This document shows positions 9,365-17,725 of a DNA stretch of 64,000 bases, piece by piece. The stretch covers positions 4,066,001-4,130,000 of the forward strand of contig NZ_CP133268.1 in assembly GCF_030915385.1 (NCBI RefSeq), written 5' to 3'. A program made the translations under genes and the position numbers. Numbering within the stretch: the first letter of the stretch is position 1; every line of letters starts with the position of its first letter. The notes under the pieces are model-generated. The model ran no database searches, was not told the DNA's origin, and saw only the letters and a program-made list of their open reading frames with translations. Origin of the DNA: Neobacillus sp. PS3-12. GTDB taxonomy: Bacteria; Bacillota; Bacilli; Bacillales; Cytobacillaceae.

Positions 9365-9531
9365 ATTCCTATTACTTAAATGACAAATTACGATGTTATA
9401 CTTCAGAAAACAGAGGAAAATGTCGTAAAATCTAGCTGTTTACCGCTGAGATTACATAAAAATGTCAAAATACGTCGAAAGCGAAACGCATAAGATGTAC
9501 CAGTTTGGCAACGAGAAGGCAGGGAAATTTT

Positions 9532-10704
9532 GTGAAGAAAACACTAGCTGTATTAAGCACAACTGTGATGCTTGGATTAGGTAACGTTGTTGCAATCCCA
9601 GCAGTTAAAGCGGATACATTACAACAAAATATAGCAAAAGCAAATACAAATATTTCACAAGCAAAAGACGGGTTAGCCGCGGCTATTGAACAAATGAATC
9701 GTGTTAACACTGCTATTGCTGATAATAATAATAAAGTCGTAGATACACAGAATAAAATTTCTGAAAAAAATAATGAAATTAATCAGCTTCAAGGACAAAT
9801 TACAGATCTTAAAGATAAAATGGAGAAACGAAACGAAATCTTAAAAAAGCGGGCTCAATCATTCCAAGAAGCTGGAACAACTGTAAATTATATTGATGTT
9901 GTGATGGGTGCTTCCAGTTTTAGAGATTTAGTTGATCGGGTTGGTGCAGTAGCACAATTGGTTGAAGCCGATAACAGCCTATTAACTCAACAACAAGCAG
10001 ACAAGCAATCATTGGAAGAAAAACAAGCAACTGTACAGAAAACGCTTGATGATTTAAATGCGATGAAAACTGATTTAGACGGAATGCAGGCAGAACTTGC
10101 GGACCAAAAAGCCCAGCAAGCAGCGCAACAGGCGGCGTTCCAACAACAACAGCAAGATGGCAATAACCAACTAGCTGCTTTAATGGCACAGCAAGAACAA
10201 GCGGCTGCTGCACAAATCAATGCTGGAGTTAGTGAAGTAAAGCAAAATGCAGGATCAAGTAATAAGACTTCAAGTGTCAGTGCTCTTTCCGTCGCTCCGA
10301 CCACCACAGCAGCAAGCGGCAGTTTAAGTACGGTGATCCAAGCAGGTTATAAATATATTGGTCATTCAGTTTACGTATTTGGCGGCGGCCGAACAGCATC
10401 TGATATTGCTAGAGGCTACTTTGATTGTTCTGGATTTGTTCATTGGGCATTTGCACAAGCTGGCATCGGCGTAGGTTCAAGTACCGACTCATTGTTAGGT
10501 GCCGGTTCACGAGTCTCTGCAAGTAACATACAGCCTGGTGATCTTGTATTCTTTAATACTTATAAAACCAATGGGCATGTTGGAATTTACATTGGCGGCG
10601 GTAACTTCATCGGTTCACAAAGTTCAACAGGAGTAGCAGTTGCTAATATGTCAGGCGGATATTGGGCACAACATTTTGCGGGTGTTGTTGTTCGGGTAAG
10701 ATAA
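9532..10704 (+). CDS. CwlO-like NlpC/P60 peptidoglycan endopeptidase
   Basis: Secreted DL-endopeptidase that cuts stem peptides of peptidoglycan during cell elongation. GTG 9532 is chosen because it begins the signal peptide directly (VKKTLAVL to VKA) and has AGGG at 9521-9524; the TTG at 9505 would add nine charged residues. The order is signal peptide (about 1-28), a long coiled coil (about 30-225, Gln-rich at its end), a Ser/Thr/Ala linker, then the NlpC/P60 domain. Its catalytic Cys299 lies in FDCSGFVHWAF and His349 in NGHVGIYIGG. The architecture equals B. subtilis CwlO, which needs FtsEX. The WalR box upstream supports growth-linked control. Confidence 0.9.
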   Translation: MKKTLAVLSTTVMLGLGNVVAIPAVKADTLQQNIAKANTNISQAKDGLAAAIEQMNRVNTAIADNNNKVVDTQNKISEKNNEINQLQGQITDLKDKMEKRNEILKKRAQSFQEAGTTVNYIDVVMGASSFRDLVDRVGAVAQLVEADNSLLTQQQADKQSLEEKQATVQKTLDDLNAMKTDLDGMQAELADQKAQQAAQQAAFQQQQQDGNNQLAALMAQQEQAAAAQINAGVSEVKQNAGSSNKTSSVSALSVAPTTTAASGSLSTVIQAGYKYIGHSVYVFGGGRTASDIARGYFDCSGFVHWAFAQAGIGVGSSTDSLLGAGSRVSASNIQPGDLVFFNTYKTNGHVGIYIGGGNFIGSQSSTGVAVANMSGGYWAQHFAGVVVRVR

Positions 10705-10722
10705 ATATTTAATAGATTCATT

Positions 10723-10760
10723 AAGAGGGACCGACTAACTTGATCGGTCTCTTTATTTTT
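10723..10760 (+). terminator. Terminator of the NlpC/P60 gene
   Basis: AAGAGGGACCGA / TCGGTCTCTT stem followed by TTATTTTTTT. Confidence 0.85.
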
Positions 10761-10790
10761 TTCCAAACATACATTAAATTAGCTGCACAC

Positions 10791-10827
10791 AAAAGGGGAG
10801 CACCGATTATACGAATGCTCCCTTTTG
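10791..10827 (-). terminator. Probable terminator of the gtrA-GT2 operon
   Basis: Stem AAAAGGGGAGCA / TGCTCCCTTTTG just past the gtrA stop codon. On the minus strand it is followed by only a short T run, so termination may be partial. Confidence 0.6.
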
Positions 10828-10831
10828 GTAC

Positions 10832-11251
10832 TTAATTTTGTTCTATTGCCTGTCTTTGTTTGAAAACAAATAGTCGTTGTCCTAAATAGTTCGTAATGGT
10901 GTAAATGCCTGTTCCAAACAATACTGCTGCATCAGCCGCATACTTTGTCCCCAAAAACGAAATCTTTGCAAATAAAAACAGAGCAATCTTTTCCCCAAGA
11001 TAGTAGGAAATAAAATAACAAATTAAGATGACAATGGCAAATCGCAGCATGCTCGTACCTACTGCTGCATTACTTTTAAACGTAAAGCTTCTATTAAGAA
11101 TATAGCTGACGCAAGCACCAATTACATTCCCGAGAAAGGTTGAAACCCAATATGAAAAGGAAAACCCATGAAGAAAAAGATACATGGATGATAATCCAAC
11201 AATTGTGTTAACAACCCCTACTAATAGAAAGCGTACAAAGGAGTGATTCAT
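10832..11251 (-). CDS. GtrA family membrane protein
   Basis: Small integral membrane protein (139 residues, four predicted helices) of the GtrA family, thought to help flip undecaprenyl-phosphate-linked sugars across the membrane. Family marks are RFLLVGVVNTIVG at the N-terminus and the NRSFTFK loop after helix 2. It lies 4 nt downstream of a GT2 glycosyltransferase on the same strand. The two make the usual pair that loads a sugar on undecaprenyl phosphate and exports it for wall polymer modification. Confidence 0.88.
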   Translation of the reverse strand: MNHSFVRFLLVGVVNTIVGLSSMYLFLHGFSFSYWVSTFLGNVIGACVSYILNRSFTFKSNAAVGTSMLRFAIVILICYFISYYLGEKIALFLFAKISFLGTKYAADAAVLFGTGIYTITNYLGQRLFVFKQRQAIEQN

Positions 11252-11255
11252 TAAT

Positions 11256-12254
11256 TTAACTTCTCCCTATATAATATGGTGTTTTCTTCGTATTGTTTTT
11301 TGGAGCTGAGTATAAATCAGTTTCGATTGAATAACGCGGGCGGCTTTTTGTCTCCTCATAGATTTTTCCTATATACTCACCAATTAGGCCGACACTTATT
11401 AACAATAATCCTCCAATAAACCAAATCGATATCATAATGGAGGTCCAGCCTGATTCAGTATGACCAAAAAGTTTAACCACTAAGGCATAGACTCCTGCAA
11501 AGCTGCTAAGGAAAAATGAAAGAATTCCTATCACTGTAATAAACCTAATTGGTACAACACTAAACGAGGTGATCCCATCAAAAGCAAAGGAAAGCATTTT
11601 TTTGAGTGGATATTTTGAAACTCCTGCAAATCTTTCTTTCCGATTATAATAAACCTTTGTTGTCTTTAGGCCTATTAATGGAACGATTCCACGTAAAAAT
11701 AAGTTCCGCTCTTTGAAACGGCTCAATTCCTCTAAAGCACGCTTGCTTAATAAACGATAATCTGCGTGATTATAAACGGTATTGACACCCATTTTATCCA
11801 TAAGGCGGTAAAATCCTTGTGCTGTTACACGTTTAAACAAGGTATCTGTATCCCTGCTATTTCTTACCCCATAAACAATATCAAAGCCTTCATTGTATTT
11901 TATCATAAAGTCGCGAATGACTGAAATATCATCCTGTAAATCAGCATCAATGGAGATGACACAATCCGATAGTTTTCCTGCGGTTTCCATTCCGGCAAGC
12001 AGGGCTTTTTGATGGCCGAAATTTCGGGAAAGCTTTAGGCCCGTAACAAACTTGTTTTTCTCAGTAAGTTCCTCAATCAGGGTCCATGTTTGGTCCTTGC
12101 TGCCATCATCGACAAAAAGAATTTTGCTTTCAGGTGAAGCCAGCTTTTCGCCGATTAGCGATGATAGTACATTGGTTAATTGTTGTGTTGTTTCAACAAG
12201 TACTTCTTCCTCATTGTAGGACGGTACAACGATTGTGAGTACTGGTAGTTTCAT
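11256..12254 (-). CDS. Polyisoprenyl-phosphate glycosyltransferase (GT2, CsbB/GtrB type)
   Basis: Transfers a sugar from a nucleotide donor to undecaprenyl phosphate at the inner face of the membrane. Of 332 residues the first 230 or so form a GT-A fold: VPSYNEEEVL, VDDGSKDQT, and the metal-binding DAD in ISIDADLQDD. The C-terminus has two transmembrane helices (about 233-260 and 268-295), as in CsbB/GtrB/DPM1-like enzymes. AGGAGG precedes the ATG, and TATAAT on the minus strand (12292-12287) is a possible -10. With gtrA it likely supplies a sugar for teichoic acid or another surface polymer; the sugar is unknown. Confidence 0.88.
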   Translation of the reverse strand: MKLPVLTIVVPSYNEEEVLVETTQQLTNVLSSLIGEKLASPESKILFVDDGSKDQTWTLIEELTEKNKFVTGLKLSRNFGHQKALLAGMETAGKLSDCVISIDADLQDDISVIRDFMIKYNEGFDIVYGVRNSRDTDTLFKRVTAQGFYRLMDKMGVNTVYNHADYRLLSKRALEELSRFKERNLFLRGIVPLIGLKTTKVYYNRKERFAGVSKYPLKKMLSFAFDGITSFSVVPIRFITVIGILSFFLSSFAGVYALVVKLFGHTESGWTSIMISIWFIGGLLLISVGLIGEYIGKIYEETKSRPRYSIETDLYSAPKNNTKKTPYYIGRS

Positions 12255-12502
12255 CTTTTTATTCCTCCTGTCAATGTCTTTTAAACATTATAAACCAGTT
12301 GGCTTAATTTTTATTTAACTTAAGAAAAGACAGTTAATGTGTGGAAATAGTTCGGTTCTTTTCTTTGGAAAAAGTGGTAATCGATATTTTGATGAACTTT
12401 TTCTTTGTTTTTACGTCTATTTACTTGAAGGCATGAGTATGAGTAAGAGGAATATGATTCCTTGATTTTTACAATGAATCGCTCATTGTGAGGGGATTAG
12501 AG

Positions 12503-13728
12503 ATGGTAATGAATCGAAGAGAAAAAATTCTCATTTTAACAGGCAGTTTTGGGGAAGGTCATCAGCAGGCCGCAAAAGCCATTCAAGAGGCTGCTAAAAT
12601 AAAATATCAGAATGTCGAAACCTCAGTAGTGGACTTTATGGCATGGGCATATCCCAATCTGTTTCCTATTAGTCATTTTGTTTATATCCAAGGGGTAAAA
12701 GCATTCCCTCAATTGTATGGCTTTTTCTATCAAAAAACCTATCAGCCAACTTATTTTTCAAAGAAGTTAAATAGAATGTTCTCGGTAGGAATCAAAAAGA
12801 TGCTTAAACTTCTGCAGACCGAAAAGCCAACTGTTGTGGTGAGTACCTACCCGTTTTCATCAAGTATTTTTTCAAAGCTGAAAGAGTCTGGGCTTACGAA
12901 TGTTCCATTAGTAACTGTGATTACAGATCATACCCATCATAGTTATTGGCTGCATCCTTGTACCGACCAATACATTGTCGGCTCTCTAGAAACGAAGCAA
13001 GAACTTATTCGACTTGGGATTCCAGCCGAAAGAATTGCTTCTACCGGAATTCCAATCCGAACTAAATTCTTAAGAAAATCGAACCGCACTGAGCTGATTC
13101 ATCAATATCAATTGGAATCAAATCTTCCAACCGTATTGATCATGGGAGGTGGAGAAGGTCTAATTGGGAAGGAATTTTTAACAACTAAAGCACTTGAGAA
13201 AATTCCCTGTCGCCTCCAATTGATCATCTTATGTGGGAACAATCATAGATTACGCCGCCATTTGGAGAAAAACTTAATTCATTCAAAACATCATATTGTC
13301 ATAAAGGGTTATACAGACAACGTTGAAGAGTTAATGGCGGTTTCTGACGTGATTGTAACTAAACCGGGGGTGTGACGACATCTGAAGCCATTGCAATGGA
13401 ATTACCAATGTTGCTGATTAGGGCACTGCCTGGCCAGGAAGAAGATAATGCCAGATATTTAATCGAAGAAGGCATCGCTATTGAAGCTAGTCATCCTTCT
13501 GAATTGGCGGAGAAGTTAGTGGAAATGCTAGAAAATCAAGAAATGCTAAAGCAAATGAAAATACGTGCCGAAAACTTACAAACGAAAAGAGCAGCTTTTT
13601 CTGTTTTAGATATAATCCAGAGCAGGCTTTTGAAGAATCTTATCTTTATTGAGGATCAGGATACGATCCAAAAATTTAAAAAGTTAAGGTATATTGCTTA
13701 CACGATTCTTTTTAGTTTATTCCAATAG
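12503..13728 (+). pseudogene. UgtP/MGDG synthase-type glycolipid glycosyltransferase, one frameshift in a G run
   Basis: Peripheral membrane enzyme adding glucose to diacylglycerol (glycolipid or lipoteichoic acid anchor synthesis). The first frame (12503-13375) has the N-terminal MGDG-synthase domain with GSFGEGHQQAA and most of the GT28-type C domain (MGGGEG). It stops at KPGV. The second frame (from 13372) continues with TTSEAIAMELPML and LPGQEEDNARYL. The family motif KPGG(L/V)TTSEA is regained by adding one G to the five-G run at 13366-13370. So the gene is either a recent pseudogene, length-variable, or a sequencing error. ATG 12503 follows GAGGGG. It heads a two-gene unit with the deacetylase. 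Confidence 0.8.
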
Positions 13729-13764
13729 CTTGATTTCCTAACTGTTGATTGGGGCGAAAAACTT

Positions 13765-14466
13765 GTGTATTTATTAATGTTTATTATTTTCATCGCAGTG
13801 ATTTATACGATTATTCCCTTTATTTTATCACGATGGGTAGGATTGGGAGTATTAAAGAAGGCGGGAAAAGCGGCCGCTGGTCAAAACAATGTTGCCTTTA
13901 CATTTGACGATGGACCAAGTCCCAAATATACCAATGAATTGCTTGATTTATTACAGCAGTATGAAGTAAAAGCAAGTTTTTTTGTAGTAGGGTCGGAGGC
14001 GGAAAAGTACCCGGGAATTATTCTCCGTATGCATAGGGAAGGCCATTTGATCGGTATTCATAATTATGTACATCGATCGAATTGGCTGATGACACCTTGG
14101 AGGGTACAACAAGATCTAGAAAAATCAGCAAACATTATTAAAGGGGTTACAGGAACGAAGCCAAAATTCTACCGGCCGCCATGGGGAATGTTAAATTTGT
14201 TTGATTTTTTTACACATAAGGATTATAAAATTATTCTTTGGTCTTTGATGGTAGGGGACTGGCGCAGCAAAGGAGGCAGTAAAAAAAGAGAGGAGGGCAT
14301 CCTCAATGGTATAAAGCCCGGTGACATAATCCTTTTACATGACTCTGGAGAAACATGGGGGGCAAACAAGGATGCACCCCAATATACGATTGCGGCATTA
14401 AAAACGGTTTTTAGAGAACTATCCAAACGAGGATACATCTACAAACGCATTGATGAATTTTATTGA
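13765..14466 (+). CDS. Polysaccharide deacetylase (NodB domain), membrane-anchored
   Basis: Carbohydrate esterase 4 enzyme removing N- or O-acetyl groups from a wall glycan outside the cell. There is one N-terminal membrane helix (about 1-20), then the NodB domain. Motif 1 is FTFDDGPSP with the catalytic Asp, the metal-binding His pair is in GIHNYVHRS, RPPWG follows, and the closing motif is ILLHDSGE. The 233 residues are full length. GTG start behind TTGGGGCG. It lies 36 nt after the glycolipid synthase gene and is probably co-transcribed, suggesting work on a surface glycolipid or polymer; the substrate is not shown. Confidence 0.88.
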   Translation: MYLLMFIIFIAVIYTIIPFILSRWVGLGVLKKAGKAAAGQNNVAFTFDDGPSPKYTNELLDLLQQYEVKASFFVVGSEAEKYPGIILRMHREGHLIGIHNYVHRSNWLMTPWRVQQDLEKSANIIKGVTGTKPKFYRPPWGMLNLFDFFTHKDYKIILWSLMVGDWRSKGGSKKREEGILNGIKPGDIILLHDSGETWGANKDAPQYTIAALKTVFRELSKRGYIYKRIDEFY

Positions 14467-14512
14467 AAAAAAGGTCTGCTCCCTATCAATGATAGAGAAT
14501 AGACCTTTTTTT
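14465..14512. terminator. Bidirectional terminator between the deacetylase and DedA-PAP2 genes
   Basis: AAAAAAGGTCT / AGACCTTTTTTT arms around an inner CTATCAATGATAG hairpin. Poly-A on the left and poly-T on the right let it serve both convergent genes. Confidence 0.88.
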
Positions 14513-14520
14513 AATGCTCT

Positions 14521-15807
14521 TTATTTCCTAAGGGATAATTTAATTAAATTTAACAATCTCGAAACTTCAACAATTAAGATAATAAAACTTACCCAGGCCC
14601 CTCCAAAAACATACCCTGCTACTACATCACTAGGAGATTGCAAATGAAGATAAACCCTTGCTGCAGCAACGGAAACTAGTAAGAGAATCGTTAAAGTGAC
14701 GACAATCATGTTGATCCATGCCTTTTTGCAATGACGTACAATTGCATACATGAAAAAAACAAAAATCACAATGGAAATGAACGTTTGCTGGCTCGGAAAT
14801 GTGTTTCCTAATTTATTACCTGTTATTTGACCAAATAATAAATTAAGTCCCTTTCCAAATAGCAGCGCCCCAATTATTCCAATTAAGTAGTATTGAACCT
14901 CTAAGAGTTTATTTTTTCCCATCGTGAAGATCCAGATTAATGTTATACATCCTGTGACAATTAATGATTTCCAAACGGTTAAATAATTTAGCTTGCCCAT
15001 CAAGATCTTCCATGTATCATCAAACAAATAAAAAATAATCATGGATGTAATCGTATTAAATTGGTTGAATTCATTAGCAATAAAATCTTGAATAAGACCA
15101 ATCATGAGACTAAATAACCCTATAAAAATAACACCAATGAAAAAGATTAAAATTTTTATCTTGAGAAAGCTATGGAATCTTTTAAATGTGTGTTCAAATA
15201 AAAGCAATAAATTATCAACAATTTTCTCCCTGTATGTCTTAATCAGAAAGTAAATCAAATAGACAATCGCGATCAGAATACATGCTATTAGGATGAAATT
15301 TTTTGACTCCGTGTGAAATTGCTCCCATTTGGGACCAAATATTTTTCCTAACGTAATGAATGTTCCTACCCATAGATAAACTCCAATGTATGCAAAGAAT
15401 GCGTATCCTTTAAATGATACTCTTGTGATTCCGGAGAATAAACTTGTTAGGTGACGAACCCCAGGAATGAAGTAGGAAAATAGCAAAAGTCTTTTACCAT
15501 ACTTTTTATTCCATCTTGAAATTTTATCAATTTTGTCAGGTCCCATATGAAATTTGCTGCCATGTTTATAAAAAAATGGCGTTCCTAATTTATAACCAAT
15601 CCAATACGATATCGTTACTCCAATGATTCCACCTAATCCCCCAAAAATAATAGTAGCGTATAAATTTAATTTTCCTTGAAAAACGAGATACCCAACATAA
15701 CTCATCAATATTTCGTTGGGGATTGGAATAATGATTAGCTCAAGCATCAAGGAAAAGAATAGAACAATGTATCCATATTGGTCCAACAAATGGATCAAAT
15801 AGTTCAA
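14521..15807 (-). CDS. DedA-PAP2 fusion membrane protein with degenerate PAP2 active site
   Basis: 428 residues, about 11 membrane helices. Residues 1-195 are a DedA/VTT domain (IPIPNEILMSYVGYL, SYFIPGVRHLTSLFSG), expected to translocate lipids. Residues about 215-425 have the PAP2 helix pattern of lipid phosphatases. The catalytic motifs are lost: motif C1 lacks its Arg-Pro, C2 reads FPSQQT where PSGH is expected (His replaced by Gln341), and C3 reads ARVYLHLQSPSD, where the nucleophile His is Gln390. Asp394 remains. It is likely a binding domain rather than a phosphatase. TTG start behind GGAGAG. It is divergent from a sensor kinase gene. Confidence 0.82.
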   Translation of the reverse strand: MNYLIHLLDQYGYIVLFFSLMLELIIIPIPNEILMSYVGYLVFQGKLNLYATIIFGGLGGIIGVTISYWIGYKLGTPFFYKHGSKFHMGPDKIDKISRWNKKYGKRLLLFSYFIPGVRHLTSLFSGITRVSFKGYAFFAYIGVYLWVGTFITLGKIFGPKWEQFHTESKNFILIACILIAIVYLIYFLIKTYREKIVDNLLLLFEHTFKRFHSFLKIKILIFFIGVIFIGLFSLMIGLIQDFIANEFNQFNTITSMIIFYLFDDTWKILMGKLNYLTVWKSLIVTGCITLIWIFTMGKNKLLEVQYYLIGIIGALLFGKGLNLLFGQITGNKLGNTFPSQQTFISIVIFVFFMYAIVRHCKKAWINMIVVTLTILLLVSVAAARVYLHLQSPSDVVAGYVFGGAWVSFIILIVEVSRLLNLIKLSLRK

Positions 15808-15923
15808 AACTCTCCATTCCCTTCTTAATCGATTTACTTTAAAAGACCTTACATAATTTAAAAATGTTCAAATAGTTTATTTATGATAAATAGGTCTATC
15901 GGATTAAACTTTTTTTGAAAAAT

Positions 15924-15961
15924 TTGACGAAAATGTGACATTTTTAATAGAAGGTTCTATT
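15924..15961 (+). promoter_or_regulatory. Candidate promoter and overlapping inverted repeat upstream of the sensor kinase
   Basis: TTGACG (15924-15929) could be a -35; the -10 is unclear (ATAGAA at 17-nt or TAATAG at 15-nt spacing). A perfect inverted repeat AATAGAA-GG-TTCTATT (15946-15961) covers the -10 position, as an operator would. No regulator gene adjoins. Confidence 0.4.
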
Positions 15962-16005
15962 GTTTAGATGTAAACTTTAAATATATTTAGAAAGGAGGAG
16001 TTGCA

Positions 16006-17280
16006 TTGTTAATGATTCCCCCGTATATTGGTTTATGGTTATTGCAAATATTTTGTATTTTATTTCCAATGGTTATATACCAATCCTTTTTCCAAAAGAA
16101 AATAATGAAGAAAGTCCACCAAAAGGTCATTTTAAGTATTTTATGTGGAATTTCGATTATCATTTGCATGACCTTTCCGGTATCCATTAATAGCAATTAT
16201 ATTTTAGACTTTCGCTTTATTCCTTTAATTATCGCATTTATATTTGGAGGATATCGGGTCGGGGTTTTTCTCTCCCTAGTATTGATCACCTATCGCTTTT
16301 TCATTGGCGGCACCGGTTTTTATTTGGGAGGTTTATCGATGACAACCTTTTTTGTTGTCGCCTTTGGCTATATTTTACCGCGTTCAGAAAAATGGAATCT
16401 AATTTGGAAGAAATTTTATCCATATGTTTTGTTAACTTGTACGCTAATATTCTTTGCCTTAGGAACCCAATTTTTAGACGATTATTCATTTACTCGACAA
16501 GAAATCATTCTTTGGGCTTGGTTTTCGATCTTTAACTATATCACCTTTTGGATGATTATGTATCTTCAAAATACATTGAAAGAAATAGAAGATGTTTCGC
16601 AAAAAATGATTCAATTTGAGAAAAGCCATACGTTAAACCATTTACTTGTTTTTATCTCTCAACAATTATCTTCTCCATTAAGTAATGCGAAAGAAATGAT
16701 CAGTCTTGTAAAAGAGGAACCATTAACATCACATCAAATGTTTTCTTTAAGAAAAATCGAATCCGAATTAAACCAAGCTGAACAGGGGTTAGAACAATAT
16801 TTGTCTATTCTGGATGATAGTAAAGAAAAACAAATTGTATGGAGTTTTGTTGATGAATTAGAAAACATTGTTGAGTTAATGAAGTTGTATGCGAATGTAC
16901 ATCAGGTTGAACTTAAGTATAGTTCAACGTTAGAGGAAGATGTTTCGTTTAAAGGTGATCGGATCATGGTTCGTTTTGCCCTCATAAACCTTATAAAAAA
17001 TGCTATCGAGGCATGTGATTCTAAAGGTCGGGTAAATATTTGTTTGCACGAGATGCTAAAAGAAATCTACATCGTTATTGAGGATAATGGAGTCGGGCTC
17101 CCGAATAGTGTACTGCCTCAGCTGGGAAAGCCACTTCCAACAGCGAAAGAAAATGGAACAGGTTTAGGACTTGTTTCAACCTATAAAATTGCTGAATCAA
17201 TGGGTGGCAGGGTAGAAGTTGAGTCATCACCAAACGAGGGAACAACCTTTAGCCTGTATTTTCCCAAATGGGCTATTTAA
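16006..17280 (+). CDS. KinB-like membrane sensor histidine kinase lacking the phospho-acceptor His
   Basis: 424 residues. The first 195 or so form a 5TMR-LYT-type sensor of five to six membrane helices, as in KinB-family kinases. A dimerisation helix follows at about 205-270 and an HATPase_c domain at about 290-424, with N box LINLIKNAIEAC, G1 EDNGVGLP and G2 ENGTGLGLVSTYKIAESMGG all intact. The H box, where KinB-type proteins read SHE(I/V)RNPLT, is SQQLSSPLS here: the His is Gln219. So it may bind ATP but not autophosphorylate in the usual way. TTG start behind AAAGGAGGAG. No response regulator adjoins. Confidence 0.85.
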   Translation: MLMIPPYIGLWLLQIFCILFPMVIYQSFFQKKIMKKVHQKVILSILCGISIIICMTFPVSINSNYILDFRFIPLIIAFIFGGYRVGVFLSLVLITYRFFIGGTGFYLGGLSMTTFFVVAFGYILPRSEKWNLIWKKFYPYVLLTCTLIFFALGTQFLDDYSFTRQEIILWAWFSIFNYITFWMIMYLQNTLKEIEDVSQKMIQFEKSHTLNHLLVFISQQLSSPLSNAKEMISLVKEEPLTSHQMFSLRKIESELNQAEQGLEQYLSILDDSKEKQIVWSFVDELENIVELMKLYANVHQVELKYSSTLEEDVSFKGDRIMVRFALINLIKNAIEACDSKGRVNICLHEMLKEIYIVIEDNGVGLPNSVLPQLGKPLPTAKENGTGLGLVSTYKIAESMGGRVEVESSPNEGTTFSLYFPKWAI

Positions 17281-17329
17281 TGCAATCTGACGAATTAAAA
17301 CGTTAACTTTATATTTTATGACTTTATTC

Positions 17330-17360
17330 AAAACCTGCAAAAAATGTGGGTTTTTTCTTT
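17330..17360 (+). terminator. Weak terminator after the sensor kinase
   Basis: Six-bp stem AAAACC / GGTTTT with a 13-nt loop, followed by TTTCTTTTT. Confidence 0.5.
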
Positions 17361-17415
17361 TTGGACAAAAAAGATGTGGAAGTTTTACATGTGAAAATCT
17401 AAGGAGGACTGCAAT

Positions 17416-17478
17416 TTGGACGAGGACACTTTTAAGATGGGTATAGGCATCATAACTAAATTCAAGGTGTTTTTTTAG
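17416..17478 (+). CDS. Possible 20-residue peptide with strong ribosome site
   Basis: TTG 17416 lies 8 nt after a full AAGGAGG and opens a frame for MDEDTFKMGIGIITKFKVFF, ending at a TAG after a run of seven T. If the run had eight T, the frame would go on for 26 more codons with LGSLIRFVHTKK directly after. Either a very small peptide, or a 46-residue protein broken in a homopolymer. I do not recognise it. It precedes the two YjcZ-type sporulation genes. Confidence 0.3.
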   Translation: MDEDTFKMGIGIITKFKVFF

Positions 17479-17593
17479 GATCTTTAATTAGATTTGTCCA
17501 CACCAAAAAAACAGGAAATAAGATAAATGCCTATTGCACATTTGTACCTAACTGAATAGGATATAGAGAATTCAAGAAAGGGAGGTATTAAAT

Positions 17594-17698
17594 ATGTCGG
17601 GTGCAGCAGTTGGATACGGCGGCGGATTCGCCCTACTAGTTGTTTTATTTATTTTGTTAATTATCATTGGAGCTTCCTGGTGCGGAGGCTTCTATTAA
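17594..17698 (+). CDS. YjcZ family small sporulation membrane protein (34 aa)
   Basis: Short Gly-rich start (VGYGGGFAL), one hydrophobic helix ([15 protein letters not shown]), and a WCGGFY end: the pattern of the YjcZ/YvaD-type sporulation proteins made in the forespore or mother cell. ATG 17594 follows GGGAGG. It is tandem with a second copy 27 bp downstream; the hydrophobic halves are nearly the same, so this is a recent duplication or a conserved pair. Function is unknown in the family. Confidence 0.85.
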   Translation: MSGAAVGYGGGFALLVVLFILLIIIGASWCGGFY

Positions 17699-17725
17699 AA
17701 AAATTATTTTAAGGAGGAAAATTGA

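Larger units (their letters stand above)
17281..17593. other. Intergenic region with a weak terminator and a possible short ORF
   Basis: It contains a weak kinase terminator (AAAACC / GGTTTT, 17330-17360), a strong ribosome site AAGGAGG at 17401-17407 with a 20-codon ORF behind it, and AT-rich leader before the first YjcZ-type gene. Confidence 0.5.

Noticed and set aside
9403..9531. Long leader of the CwlO-like gene looked like a possible c-di-AMP (ydaO) riboswitch
   Set aside because: The conserved GGGGAA and CCGAATCC-type blocks of that riboswitch are missing; only the WalR box is supported.
9920..10307. Long minus-strand ORFs inside the NlpC/P60 gene
   Set aside because: Shadows of the Gln/Ala-rich coiled coil; composition (Cys- and Leu-rich) is typical of antisense frames.
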